Position numbers and translations under genes: made by a program
Shown: piece after piece, positions 26,060 through 34,383 of the stretch
How the letters are laid out: every line of letters starts with the position of its first letter
Position numbering within the stretch: the first letter of the stretch is position 1
Source of the DNA: CAVSSX01 sp963730735
GTDB lineage: Bacteria > Actinomycetota > Acidimicrobiia > Acidimicrobiales > RAAP-2
DNA: 64,000 nucleotides
Direction: 5' to 3'
NCBI GenBank assembly: GCA_963730735.1
Contig: CAVSSX010000012.1
Coordinates: 1 to 64,000, forward strand
The notes under the pieces: generated by a model
Told to the model about the DNA's origin: nothing
The model's database searches: none
The model's input: the letters and a program-made list of their open reading frames with translations, nothing else

Positions 26060-27096
26060 TCAGCCGGTGCGGGCCGGACGGGCCCGCACCAAGCGGGTGA
26101 GCCGGGCCACCAGGATCTCGAGCACCACCTCGGCCGGCAGCGCCGTCCGACCCTTCACGTCGAGGTCGGCGTCGGCCAGCAGCGTGATGGCCTGACCCAA
26201 CTGGTCGGCCCCCAATCGCCGGCTCTGCGCCAGGGCCTTCTTGCCCACGAAGGCGCTCTTCACGCCGAGCAGCCGGGCGGCGTCCTCGCCGTCGGCGACG
26301 TCGGCACCCTCCAGGCGCAGCATGTTGGCGAAGTGCCGGTGGAGCACGGCCACCAGCTCGGGCCCCGAGCGGCCGCCCGAGGACGTCATGCGGTGCAGCG
26401 CCGCGAGGGCGGCCGGCGTCGAGCCGCTGTCGACGGCGTCGGTGAGGTCCCACGGCGGGACCGAGCCGGCCTCGCCGAGGAAGGGCTCGAGCTCGGCCAC
26501 CCCGATGGTGGCCCCCTCGCCGTAGGCGCCGGCCAGGACCTGGAGCACCCCGGCCAGCCGGCCGAGATCGTCGCCCAGGTGGTCGCCCAGGCGAGCCGCC
26601 GCCGGGCCGTCGAGCTGCACCGGTCCCGGCGCGGAGGTGCTCGGCCAGCCAGCCCCGGCGGTCCCCGGCCGTGCGCACCGTGGTCTCGATCACCCGGCCG
26701 TGGGCGGCGACCGCCTTGGACAGCGCCGTCGGGATCGTGCCGCCCCCGCCCACCAGCACCAGCACCGTGGTCTCGAGCGGGTCGTCGAGCAGGGCGGTCA
26801 GCCGGGGGACGTCGGCGGTCAAGATCCGACCGGCGTCGCGCACCACCACCACCCGCCGGTCGATCAGGAAGGGCGGCGTGGTGCAGGCGTCGACCACTGC
26901 GCCGAGGTCGAGGTCGTCGCTCCCACCGCCGCCGTGCTCCTCGACCACCAGCGCCGGGTCGCGCTCGCCCACCAGTTCCTCGAGCAGCACCCGAACAGCC
27001 TGGGCGACCAGCGAGGCGTCGTCGCCCCGGACCAGGTAGGCCGGCGCCGGGCCGTCACCGGGGGAACCGGCCCCGCCGCGCCGCCGGCGGCGTCAT
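26060..27096 (-). CDS. holA: DNA polymerase III delta subunit (HolA), two apparent frameshifts
   Basis: Clamp-loader subunit that opens the beta clamp. The N-terminal frame has YLVRGDDASLV, VLLEELVG, VVVVRDAGRI and TVLVLVGGGG; the C-terminal frame has VQLDGPAAARLGDHLGDDLGRL and ADLDVKGRTALPAEVVLEILVARL. Two one-base insertions explain the breaks: one between 26621 and 26640, one in the five-G run 27060-27064. With both removed the gene has 344 residues, and its ATG overlaps the folP stop as ATGA, which strongly supports this reconstruction. The 3' end faces rpsT. Confidence 0.87.
26066..26090. terminator. Hairpin behind rpsT, inside the holA 3' end
   Basis: Perfect 10-bp inverted repeat GGTGCGGGCC / GGCCCGCACC with a 5-nt loop, 10 bp after the rpsT stop. 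It has no T-run. It codes for the last residues of HolA on the other strand. Confidence 0.45.
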
Positions 27097-27976
27097 CGTG
27101 CGGCCCCGACCGCCTCGAGGGCGTCTCGGACCCGGCAGGTGCCGGCCACGTCGTGGACCCGCAGCACCCGGCACCCGAGCGAGACGCCGAGGGCGGCGGC
27201 CGACAGCGACGCCTCGCGCCGCTCGGTCAGCTCGAGATCGAAGAGCACGCCGAGGAAGGTCTTGTTGGACGCCGACAGCAAGCAGGGGGTAGCCGAGGCC
27301 GGCGAGCGCGTCGGAGGCCCGCAGCAGGGCGAGCGACTGCTCGGCCGTCTTGCCGAGGTCGAGCCCGGCGTCGAGGACGATCCGCTCGAGGCGGGATGCC
27401 GGCGGCCCGGGCCCGGACCGCCCGCTCGGTGAGGAAGTCGGCCACGGCGACCACCACGTCGTCGTAGTGCGGCTCGGGGTCGCGCACCCGGGGGGCCAGG
27501 CGGATGTGGGTGGCCACGACGGTGGCCCCGGCCCGGGCGGCCACCGGCAGGTAGTCGGGATCGGCGAAGCCGCTGATGTCGTTGCCGACCACCGCCCCGA
27601 CGCCGTAGGCCGCCTCGGCCACCGCCGCCCGCCAGGTGTCCACCGAGACCGGCACGTCGAACCGGTCGGTGAGGGCGTCGATGGCCCCGACCACCCGGTC
27701 GAGCTCCTCGGCCTCGGTCACCTCCTCCCCCGGCCCGGCCTTGACGCCACCCACGTCGAGCAGGTCGGCGCCATCGGCCACCAGCTGCTCGGCCCGGGCG
27801 AAGAAGGCGTCGAGGCCGAAGGTCGCCCCGCGGTCGTAGAACGAGTCGGGCGTCCGGTTGAGGATGCCCATGACCAGCGCCCGATGGGTCAGGTCGTAGG
27901 TCCGCCCACCGAGCTCGAGTTCGAGCGGCGGCGTGGCGCCCGCAGGCGCCGGCGGCCGGGCCGCCGGGGTCGGCAT
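27093..27976 (-). CDS. Dihydropteroate synthase family protein (FolP2-like), two apparent frameshifts
   Basis: TIM-barrel of the dihydropteroate synthase family: MGILNRTPDSFYDRG, LVADGADLLDVGGVKAGPG, VSVDTWRAAVA, GNDISGFADP, LDAGLDLGKT and LLLSASNKTFLG. The NRTPDSF and GGVKAGPG versions are those of the FolP2-type paralogue in actinobacteria, for which dihydropteroate synthase activity is doubtful, rather than canonical FolP. Extra bases at 27389 (restoring G-I-P-P-E-R-I) and at 27280-27281 (restoring LLLSASNKT) break the frame; corrected length 293 residues. The stop overlaps the holA start. Confidence 0.86.
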
Positions 27977-27986
27977 CAGCGGGCCA

Positions 27987-28694
27987 TCAGTAGAGCTTGA
28001 GCGACAACGCCTTGCGGTAGGTGGCCACCCGCGGGTCCTCGGGGCCGAAGGCCTCGAGGACGTCGAGGAACTCCCGCCGGGCGTCGTCGTCGCCCGGGAT
28101 GCGCTCGAGCAGCCCGTCGAGCAGCGCCGTCACCGAGCCCTCGGACAGGTCGACCTGCCGCCCGGCCAGCCGGGCCTCGGCGGCGAGCGCCCGGGTGGGG
28201 GCCGTCTCGGGGATCCGGGCCAGCAGCTCGAGCGCCCCGTCGGGGTCGCCGGCGTCGAGCGACAGCCGGGCCAGGCCGACGATGGCCCCCTCGTGGTCGG
28301 GCGCCAGCTCGAGCGCCCGGCGGAGCGAGGCCTCGTCGCCCGCCGCCACCAGCTGGTCGGCCTCGGAGGGCTGGTTCACCAGCCCCGAGACGAAGTCGGC
28401 CACCTGGGCCTCGGGCACGGCGCCCATGAAGGCGTTGACCACCTTGCGGTCCCGCAGGGCGAAGACCGCCGGGATCGACTGCACCTGGAACATGGCCGAG
28501 ACCTGGGGGTTGTCGTCGACGTTGACCTTGGCCAGCTCGACCGCTCCCTCGGTGGCCGCCACCGCCGCCTCGAGCATCGGGCCGAGCGTGCGACACGGCC
28601 CGCACCAGGGTGCCCACAGGTCGACGACGACCGGCACCTGCTCGGAGCGAGCCAGAACGGCCTGTTCGAAGGTGGCATCGGTGACGTCCGCCAT
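27987..28694 (-). CDS. Thioredoxin-like protein with TPR tail (CnoX/YbbN type)
   Basis: 235 residues. The N-terminal thioredoxin fold has VVVDLWAPWCGPCRTLGPML (C31-x-x-C34) and SIPAVFALRDRKVVNAFMG. The C-terminal half is a TPR-like helical domain (ALELAPDHEGAIVGLARLSLDAGD). This two-domain layout is that of CnoX-like chaperedoxins; here the CGPC motif is intact, so it may be redox active. The start MADVTDATF is preferred over a GTG 9 bp upstream because TACGGT lies 7 nt before it. It is the first gene of the operon with folP and holA. Confidence 0.87.
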   Translation of the reverse strand: MADVTDATFEQAVLARSEQVPVVVDLWAPWCGPCRTLGPMLEAAVAATEGAVELAKVNVDDNPQVSAMFQVQSIPAVFALRDRKVVNAFMGAVPEAQVADFVSGLVNQPSEADQLVAAGDEASLRRALELAPDHEGAIVGLARLSLDAGDPDGALELLARIPETAPTRALAAEARLAGRQVDLSEGSVTALLDGLLERIPGDDDARREFLDVLEAFGPEDPRVATYRKALSLKLY

Positions 28695-28701
28695 GTGGTC
28701 C

Positions 28702-28707
28702 ACCGTA
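28702..28707 (-). promoter_or_regulatory. -10 box TACGGT of the thioredoxin-folP-holA operon (leaderless)
   Basis: Minus-strand TACGGT is followed by 7 nt and ATG (28694). The hexamer is identical to that of dnaG. Confidence 0.45.
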
Positions 28708-28758
28708 CCTGCTCGCGTTGAGCCTCCGGCCGGTGGGACCGGTTAGCGTGGCCGCAAC

Positions 28759-29835
28759 ATGGAATCGACCCTCGCCACCGACCGGGGCCCCCGCCCGGGC
28801 GACCCGCCCGGGATCGACGTGGCCCGGGTGACCGAGTGGTGCGCCGACCACGTGCCCGGGGCCGTCGCCCCGTTCACCTTCACCCTGGTGGCCGGCGGTC
28901 GCTCGAACCTCACCTACGAAGTGGGCGACGCCGCCGGCCGGCGGTTCGCCCTCCGGCGCCCACCGGTCAGCCACGTGCTGCCCACGGCCCACGACATGGC
29001 CCGGGAGCACCGGATCATCAGCGCCCTCGGGCCCACCGGGGTGCCGGTGCCCGAGGCCTACGACCTGTGCGCCGACCCCGAGGTCACCGGGGCCCCGTTC
29101 TACGTGATGTCCTTCGTCGACGGCCACATCCTGCGCGACGTGCCGGCCGTCACCGCCGCCTTCCCGGCCGAGGACCGCCGGGCGATCGGCGACCACCTGG
29201 CCGACACCCTGGCCGCCCTGCACGCCGTCGACGTCGACGCCGCCGGTCTCGGCGACCTCGGTCGGCACGAGGGCTACATCGAGCGGCAGCTGCGCCGCTG
29301 GACCACCCAGTTCACCGACATGCAGACCGAGGGCATGACCTACGGCGACCTGATCCTGAAGGTCGGCGCCGACCTGGCGGCCGAGATCCCGACCCAGCAG
29401 GGGACGTCGGTGGTGCACGGCGACTACCGGCTGGACAACGTCGTGCTCGACGACGAGGGTCGGGTCCGGGCCATCTTGGACTGGGAGATCTGCACGCTGG
29501 GCGACGCCATGGCCGACCTCGGCATCCTGCTCGTCTACTGGGGCCAGCCGGACGACGACGAGTACTACCTGGGCACCGTCCCGCCGAGCGCCGCCCCGGG
29601 CTCGGCCACCCGTGACCAGGTGCTGGCCCGCTACGCCGAGTCCTCGGGTCGTGACGTCACCGACGTCTCGTACTACGTGGCCTTCGGCTACTGGAAGCTG
29701 GCCTGCATCCTCCAGGGGGTCTACGCCCGCTACACGGCGGGGGCCGAGGCCGGCGACAAGGGCAGCGTGGAGGAGTTCCCGACCTCGATCGCCCGTCTGG
29801 CCGCCAAGGCCGACGAGACGTTGGCCACCCGATGA
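28759..29835 (+). CDS. Aminoglycoside phosphotransferase-like kinase (ACAD10/11-type)
   Basis: 358 residues. APH-fold small-molecule kinase: nucleotide loop VAGGRSNLTYEV, FALRRPPVSHVLPTAHDM, catalytic loop VVHGDYRLDN and metal-binding AILDWEICTLGD. This subgroup resembles the kinase domain of ACAD10/ACAD11 and often sits near acyl-CoA dehydrogenases in actinobacteria, suggesting phosphorylation of hydroxy-acyl-CoA; that is inference. TAGCGT (28744-28749) lies 9 nt before the ATG. The stop overlaps the PAC2 gene start (ATGA). Confidence 0.85.
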   Translation: MESTLATDRGPRPGDPPGIDVARVTEWCADHVPGAVAPFTFTLVAGGRSNLTYEVGDAAGRRFALRRPPVSHVLPTAHDMAREHRIISALGPTGVPVPEAYDLCADPEVTGAPFYVMSFVDGHILRDVPAVTAAFPAEDRRAIGDHLADTLAALHAVDVDAAGLGDLGRHEGYIERQLRRWTTQFTDMQTEGMTYGDLILKVGADLAAEIPTQQGTSVVHGDYRLDNVVLDDEGRVRAILDWEICTLGDAMADLGILLVYWGQPDDDEYYLGTVPPSAAPGSATRDQVLARYAESSGRDVTDVSYYVAFGYWKLACILQGVYARYTAGAEAGDKGSVEEFPTSIARLAAKADETLATR

Positions 29836-30719
29836 GCGACGACGCGTCGGCCCGGTTCCTCGAGGTCCACAGCCAGCCGCTGCTCGACCGCCCGGTGTTG
29901 GTCGTGGCCCTGGAGGGCTGGGTGGACGCCGGCCTCGGGGCCTCCACGGCCATCGCCGCCCTCCTCTCGGAGTCGCCCACCGAGGCCGTCGTCACCTTCG
30001 ACGGCGACCACTTCTTGGACCAGCGGGCCCGGCGGCCGGTGGCCAGCATCGTCGACGGGGTGACGACCGAGCTCACCTGGCCCCGGACCCAGGTCCGGGC
30101 GGGCCACGACGCCCGGGGCGACGACGTCTTGTACCTGATCGGCCCGGAGCCCGACTTCCACTGGCGCCAGTTCATCGAGGCGGTCGTCGACCTGGCCACC
30201 GGGTACGGCGTGCGGATGGTCGTCGGGTTGGGTGCCTTCCCGGCCCCGGCCCCCCACACCCGGCCGGTGAAGCTGGCGGCCACGGCCCCGGCCTCCTCGG
30301 CCGAGCTGATCGCCCGGGTCGGCATCGTCCCGGGCGAGCTCGAGGTGCCGGCCGGGGTCTCCTCGGCGCTCGAGCTGGCGTTCGGGGACGCGGGGATCGA
30401 CGTGGTCAGCCTGTGGGCCCGGGTGCCGCACTACGTGGCGGCGATGCCCTTCCCCGAGGCCAGCGCGGCCCTCATCGACGGGTTGTCGGCCATCTCGGGA
30501 CTGGCCTTCGACTCCTCGGCCCTCCACGGCGCGGCCGACAGCTCGCGACGCCAGGTCGACGAGCTGATCGCCGGGAACCGGGACCACCTCGACATGGTCC
30601 AGAAGCTCGAGGAGAGCATGGACGACACCGAGGGCAACGCCCTGGGCCTCGAGGAGCTGCCGTCGGGCGACGAGATCGCCGCCGAGCTCGAGCAGTTCCT
30701 GCGGGGCGAGGACGGCTGA
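29832..30719 (+). CDS. PAC2 family protein (proteasome assembly chaperone-like)
   Basis: 295 residues. The PAC2 fold is recognised from PVLVVALEGWVDAGLGAST, VTFDGDHFLDQRARRP, LIGPEPDFHWRQF and GLGAFPAPAPHTRPV. In actinobacteria these proteins are widespread, and their link to proteasome or ATP-grasp systems is not established. The C-terminal 70 residues are helical and acidic (NRDHLDMVQKLEESMDD). It overlaps the kinase gene by 4 bp and is followed by an LLM oxidoreductase 37 bp downstream. Confidence 0.85.
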   Translation: MSDDASARFLEVHSQPLLDRPVLVVALEGWVDAGLGASTAIAALLSESPTEAVVTFDGDHFLDQRARRPVASIVDGVTTELTWPRTQVRAGHDARGDDVLYLIGPEPDFHWRQFIEAVVDLATGYGVRMVVGLGAFPAPAPHTRPVKLAATAPASSAELIARVGIVPGELEVPAGVSSALELAFGDAGIDVVSLWARVPHYVAAMPFPEASAALIDGLSAISGLAFDSSALHGAADSSRRQVDELIAGNRDHLDMVQKLEESMDDTEGNALGLEELPSGDEIAAELEQFLRGEDG

Positions 30720-30756
30720 GCCGGGCCGATCCCGGCCCCGACGCGGGGGGACACCG

Positions 30757-31770
30757 ATGAAGATCGACGGGGGGGTCGGGTTCAGCCCCGAGGGCATCGC
30801 CGAGGAGGCCCGGCGGGCCGAGGCCCTGGGCTACGACGGCATCTGGTCGGGCGAAGCGGCGCACGACCCCTTCCTGCCGGTGGCCCTGGCGGCCGGCGCC
30901 ACCGAGCGCATCGACCTCGGGACGTCGATCGCCGTGGCCTTCGCCCGCAACCCCATGAACCTGGCCGTGCTGGCCAACGACCTCCAGACGCTGTCCAAAG
31001 GTCGGTTCATCCTGGGCCTCGGCTCACAGGTCAAGCCCCACATCACCAAGCGCTTCTCCATGCCGTGGTCCCACCCGGCGCCCCGCATGCGCGAGCTCAT
31101 CCTGGCCATCCGGGCCATCTGGGCGTGCTGGGCCGATCCCGGGTCGTCCCTGCGCTTCCGGGGCGAGTTCTACACCCACACCCTCATGACCCCGTTCTTC
31201 GACCCAGGGCCCAACCCCTTCGGGAACCCGGCCATCACCCTGGCCGCCGTGGGCGAGCGCATGACCGAGGTGGCCGGCGAGGTGGCCGACGGGGTGCTGG
31301 CGCACGCCTTCACCACCGAGCGCTACCTGCGCCAGGTGACCCTCCCGGCCCTCCTGCGAGGGGCCGCCTCGGCCGGCAAGACCCGGGCCGACCTCGAGGT
31401 GTCGTGCCCCAGCTTCGTGGTGACCGGGCGGACCGACCAGCAGATGGCGGCGGCGGCCGACGCGGTGCGGGCGCAGATCGCCTTCTACGGCTCGACCCCG
31501 GCCTACCGACCGGTCCTCGACCTCCACGGGTGGGGCGACCTCCAGCCCGAGCTCAACGCGCTCAGCCGCCGGGGTGAGTGGGAGGAGATGGGCCGGCGGA
31601 TCGACGACGAGGTGCTCGACACCTTCGCCGTGGTGGCCCCGGTGGACCGGCTGCCGGGGGCCATCCGGGCCCGCTTCGGCGAGCTCATCGACCGGTTCAG
31701 CTTCTACGCCCCCTACCCGGTCGACGAGTCGACCTGGCGCGAGCTCATCGAGGGGTTCGCCGCCGTCTGA
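30757..31770 (+). CDS. LLM class F420-dependent oxidoreductase (TIGR03617-like)
   Basis: 337 residues. Luciferase-like TIM barrel: GYDGIWSGEAAHDPFLPVAL, IDLGTSIAVAFARNPMNLAV, LSKGRFILGLGSQVKPHITK, FYTHTLMTPFFDPG and TLAAVGERMTEVAGEVADGV. This subfamily is typical of F420-producing actinobacteria, so a deazaflavin cofactor is likely, though no direct proof is in the window. Substrate unknown. A GGGGG stretch about 5 nt before the ATG can serve as ribosome-binding site. It probably ends the kinase-PAC2 operon; a hairpin follows. Confidence 0.87.
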   Translation: MKIDGGVGFSPEGIAEEARRAEALGYDGIWSGEAAHDPFLPVALAAGATERIDLGTSIAVAFARNPMNLAVLANDLQTLSKGRFILGLGSQVKPHITKRFSMPWSHPAPRMRELILAIRAIWACWADPGSSLRFRGEFYTHTLMTPFFDPGPNPFGNPAITLAAVGERMTEVAGEVADGVLAHAFTTERYLRQVTLPALLRGAASAGKTRADLEVSCPSFVVTGRTDQQMAAAADAVRAQIAFYGSTPAYRPVLDLHGWGDLQPELNALSRRGEWEEMGRRIDDEVLDTFAVVAPVDRLPGAIRARFGELIDRFSFYAPYPVDESTWRELIEGFAAV

Positions 31771-31775
31771 GCCGA

Positions 31776-31794
31776 CCCGGGGCGCGACCCCGGG
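31776..31794. terminator. Hairpin between the LLM gene and corA
   Basis: CCCGGGG-CGCGA-CCCCGGG, a perfect 7-bp all-GC stem with a 5-nt loop, filling the 24-bp gap between two convergent genes. No T-run on either side. Confidence 0.5.
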
Positions 31795-32811
31795 CTAGAT
31801 CCACCGCCGGTGCTTGAACACGCCGTAGAGCACGACCGACATGGTCAGCATGAGAGCGACGGCGGCCGGGTAGCCGTAGTACCAGTTGAGCTCGGGCATG
31901 TGTTTGAAGTTCATGCCGTAGATGGTCCCGACCAGGGTGGGGGCGAACAGGATGGCCGCCCAGGCCGAGATCTTCTTCACCTCTTCGTTCTGGGCCAGGC
32001 TGGTCTCGGTGAGCGCCTTCATCTCCTCGTTCTGACGCTGCGACACAAGGGTCGTCTGCACCGAGAGGGCGTTCTGCAGGAGCGCCCGGAACCCGTCGGC
32101 CTGCTGGACGATGCGGATGATGTGGTCGTTGACGTCGCGCAGGTTCCGGCGCAGCTCGAGGTCGACGTGGTACTTGTCGAAGCCCTCCTCCAGGGCGGCC
32201 AGCATCCCGATGAGCGGATGGGTGGCCCGCTGGAACTCGATCACCTCGCGCGACAGGTCGTAGATCCGGCGGGAGACCGCCGGGTCGCCCTGGAACAGCT
32301 GGTCCTCGATCTCGTCGATGTCGACCTCGAGGCCGGCGATCACCGGCTCGTACTCGTCCACCACCTGGTCGAGGATCACGTAGAGGACGGCCTCGGGCCC
32401 GCGCCGCAACAGCTCGGGCGCCTCTTCCAGTCGCTTGCGCACCGTGGCCAGGTCCGGGGTCTCGGCGTGACGGATGGTCACCACGAAGTCCCGCCCGGTG
32501 AAGACGTGCAGCTCGCCGAACTCCACCTCCTCGGTGTCGTCGAGGTAGCGAGCCGGCCGCAGCACGGTGAACAGGGTGGAGCCGTAGCGCTCGAGCTTCG
32601 GCCGCTGGTGGGCGGTCACCGCGTCCTCGACGGCCAGCTCGTGGAGGTCGAACTCCCGGGCCACCGACTCGATCTCCTCCAGGTCGGGCCGGTAGAGCCC
32701 GATCCAGGCCATCCCCTCGCCAGCCCGGTAGGCCTCGAACGTCTCGTCCAAGTTGAGCGGGTCCTGACGGCGTACGCCGTCCACGTACACCGCATTGTTG
32801 ACGAGCGCCAT
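31795..32811 (-). CDS. corA: CorA-type magnesium/cobalt transporter
   Basis: About 338 residues. It has a large cytoplasmic alpha/beta domain, a long helical stalk (VIAGLEVDIDEIEDQLFQG and following) and two C-terminal membrane helices. The first ends in the selectivity motif YGMNF, followed by the short acidic loop HMPELNWYYG and the last helix with the basic tail KHRRW. It forms pentameric Mg2+ channels. Start MALVNNAVYVDG is preferred because GGGG lies about 6 nt upstream and homologues begin there; ATG 32847 (MSRVRV) is also possible. Confidence 0.93.
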   Translation of the reverse strand: MALVNNAVYVDGVRRQDPLNLDETFEAYRAGEGMAWIGLYRPDLEEIESVAREFDLHELAVEDAVTAHQRPKLERYGSTLFTVLRPARYLDDTEEVEFGELHVFTGRDFVVTIRHAETPDLATVRKRLEEAPELLRRGPEAVLYVILDQVVDEYEPVIAGLEVDIDEIEDQLFQGDPAVSRRIYDLSREVIEFQRATHPLIGMLAALEEGFDKYHVDLELRRNLRDVNDHIIRIVQQADGFRALLQNALSVQTTLVSQRQNEEMKALTETSLAQNEEVKKISAWAAILFAPTLVGTIYGMNFKHMPELNWYYGYPAAVALMLTMSVVLYGVFKHRRWI

Positions 32812-32932
32812 CAGTACCCCGATCGGTCGAACCCGGACCCGGCTCATCGTAGTGACGCCGCCCACCGCCCCTGGAAGCCGGATCGGCCCCGCCGACGGAC
32901 CACCCGGTGACGACGGGCTGGCCACCGAGGCA

Positions 32933-32956
32933 ACTAGGTTACTAGCATGCTAGAGT
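32933..32956 (+). promoter_or_regulatory. Triple CTAG operator and -10 box of the RHH-VOC-methyltransferase operon
   Basis: Three consecutive octamers ACTAGGTT, ACTAGCAT, GCTAGAGT place the tetramer CTAG at 32934, 32942 and 32950, exactly 8 bp apart. The last two form a perfect 12-bp palindrome CTAGCATGCTAG. The final TAGAGT (32951-32956) fits a -10 box 6 nt before the RHH start codon, so repressor and polymerase would compete. An 8-bp repeat of a half-palindromic box is how ribbon-helix-helix dimers such as MetJ line up on DNA. Confidence 0.65.
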
Positions 32957-32962
32957 CACGTC

Positions 32963-33148
32963 ATGGGCGACGACGACGTCAAGCAGTTCAACGTCTACCT
33001 GCCCATCGGGCTGATCAAACGGGTCAAGCACCAGGCCATCGAGTCCGGCTCGTCGCTGTCGGCGTTGGTGGCCGAGGCGCTGCGCACCTACCTGGACGAC
33101 CCCGATGGTCGGCCGACCCCACCATCGAGCAAAGGAGACCCGATATGA
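32963..33148 (+). CDS. Ribbon-helix-helix (CopG-like) DNA-binding protein
   Basis: 61 residues. The beta strand KQFNVYLPIGLIKRVKHQAIE and following helix SSLSALVAEALRTYL are a classical RHH domain, as in CopG and many antitoxins; the tail is Pro-rich. The ATG is 6 nt behind a -10 box (leaderless). Three CTAG boxes overlap the promoter, so autoregulation is likely. It overlaps the VOC gene by ATGA, and no toxin-like gene is present, so it is more likely a regulator of the two downstream enzymes than an antitoxin. Confidence 0.82.
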   Translation: MGDDDVKQFNVYLPIGLIKRVKHQAIESGSSLSALVAEALRTYLDDPDGRPTPPSSKGDPI

Positions 33149-33489
33149 GCACCGAAGGGATCGAGGCGGTCTTCCTGGAGACCCACAACTGGGGCGCATC
33201 GGCCCGGTTCTTCCAGGCCCTGGGCTTCGACTTGGAATTCGAGACGGACCACGCCTCGGGGCAGCTGCGGGCGGGCGACGGCCCCTACCTGTTCATCGCC
33301 GAGGTGCCCGAGGACCGCACACCCGAGATCCAGATCGTCATGAAGGTGGCCGACGCGGCGGCGTTCCGGCCCGACCCGGTGGTGGACGTGGTGGCCCCCT
33401 TCGAGGACACCCACTTCGGGACGCAGCTGATGACCGTCAGGGATCCCGACGGTCGTTTCTGGAGCCTCCAGGCGCCGGCCGCCGACTGA
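33145..33489 (+). CDS. VOC family (glyoxalase/bleomycin-resistance-like) protein
   Basis: 114 residues, one complete VOC module: EAVFLETHNWGASARFFQALGF, GDGPYLFIAEVPEDR and MTVRDPDGRFWSLQAP at the end. Members are metal-dependent lyases, dioxygenases or drug-binding proteins; the exact function is open. An excellent ribosome-binding site AAAGGAG (33131-33137) precedes the ATG, and the start overlaps the RHH stop. The stop overlaps the methyltransferase start (TGATG), so the three genes are one tightly coupled operon. Confidence 0.85.
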   Translation: MSTEGIEAVFLETHNWGASARFFQALGFDLEFETDHASGQLRAGDGPYLFIAEVPEDRTPEIQIVMKVADAAAFRPDPVVDVVAPFEDTHFGTQLMTVRDPDGRFWSLQAPAAD

Positions 33490-34370
33490 TGGCCGACCAC
33501 CTGGTTGATGGCGACGGGACGGCGCCGAGGGCGGCCGCCGAGAGCAGCGCCGTCCGGGTGGCCCTGTGGCGGGCGCTGCACGTCGAGCTCGACGCGCCAC
33601 CCCACGTCCTCGAGGACACGGTGGGGCTGGCCCTGGCCGACCCCGACGGCGACTGGCGCCGGCGGCCCGACATGGATCCGGTCGGCACCCGCCGGTTCCG
33701 GGCGGCCATCGTGGCCCGGGCCCGCTACATCGAGGACCTCGTGGCCGACCAGGCCGAGCTCGGCGTCGACCAGTACGTCATCTTGGGGGCGGGCCTCGAC
33801 ACCTTCGCCCAGCGGCGGCCCGACGTGGCCGCCCGCCTCTCGGTCTTCGAGATCGACCAGCCCGGCCCTCAAGCCTGGAAGCGCCAGCGGCTCTCGGCGC
33901 TGGGTCTGGGTGTCCCCGAGTGGCTGCACCTGGTCCCGGTCGACTTCGAGACGCCCGGGTCGTGGTGGGGCGAGCTCGTCGCCGCCGGCTTCGACCCGAC
34001 CCGCCCGGCCGTCGTGGTCTCGACCGGGGTCGCCATGTACCTCACCAAGGAGGCCACCCGGTCCACTCTCGAGCAGTTGTCCCAGCTGGCGCCGGGCTCG
34101 ACCCTGGCCATGACGTTCCTCATCCCGCCCGAGCAGTTCGACGACGAGGACCGGGCCGGGTTCGAGGCGGCGCAGCAGGGCGCCCGAGCGGCCGGCACGC
34201 CCTTCACCAGCTTCTACTCGCCCGACGAGATGCTGGACCTGGCCCGGGCGGCCGGCTTCCCCGCCGCCGCCCACGAGTCAGGTCGCTCGCTCGGCGACCG
34301 CTACTTCGGGGGCCGCACCGACGGCCTGCGGCCGGCCAGCGGCGAGGACCTCCTGGTGGCCACCACCTGA
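33489..34370 (+). CDS. Class I SAM-dependent methyltransferase (TIGR00027/LCM-like)
   Basis: 293 residues. Recognised by YVILGAGLDTFAQRRPD (SAM motif I), SVFEIDQPGPQAWKR (motif II acidic), VVVSTGVAMYLTKEATRSTL and FYSPDEMLDLARAAGF. This family (leucine carboxyl methyltransferase-like, abundant in mycobacteria as putative SAM O-methyltransferases) methylates carboxyl or hydroxyl groups; its substrate is unknown. It overlaps the VOC gene by 1 bp. The coupling with VOC and RHH proteins suggests a small-molecule modification cassette under local control. Confidence 0.88.
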   Translation: MADHLVDGDGTAPRAAAESSAVRVALWRALHVELDAPPHVLEDTVGLALADPDGDWRRRPDMDPVGTRRFRAAIVARARYIEDLVADQAELGVDQYVILGAGLDTFAQRRPDVAARLSVFEIDQPGPQAWKRQRLSALGLGVPEWLHLVPVDFETPGSWWGELVAAGFDPTRPAVVVSTGVAMYLTKEATRSTLEQLSQLAPGSTLAMTFLIPPEQFDDEDRAGFEAAQQGARAAGTPFTSFYSPDEMLDLARAAGFPAAAHESGRSLGDRYFGGRTDGLRPASGEDLLVATT

Positions 34371-34383
34371 GGCGGCGCGCCCG

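Noticed and set aside
32963..33489. Type II toxin-antitoxin pair (RHH antitoxin plus downstream toxin)
   Set aside because: The downstream protein is a VOC module, not a RelE/ParE, PIN or MazF toxin.
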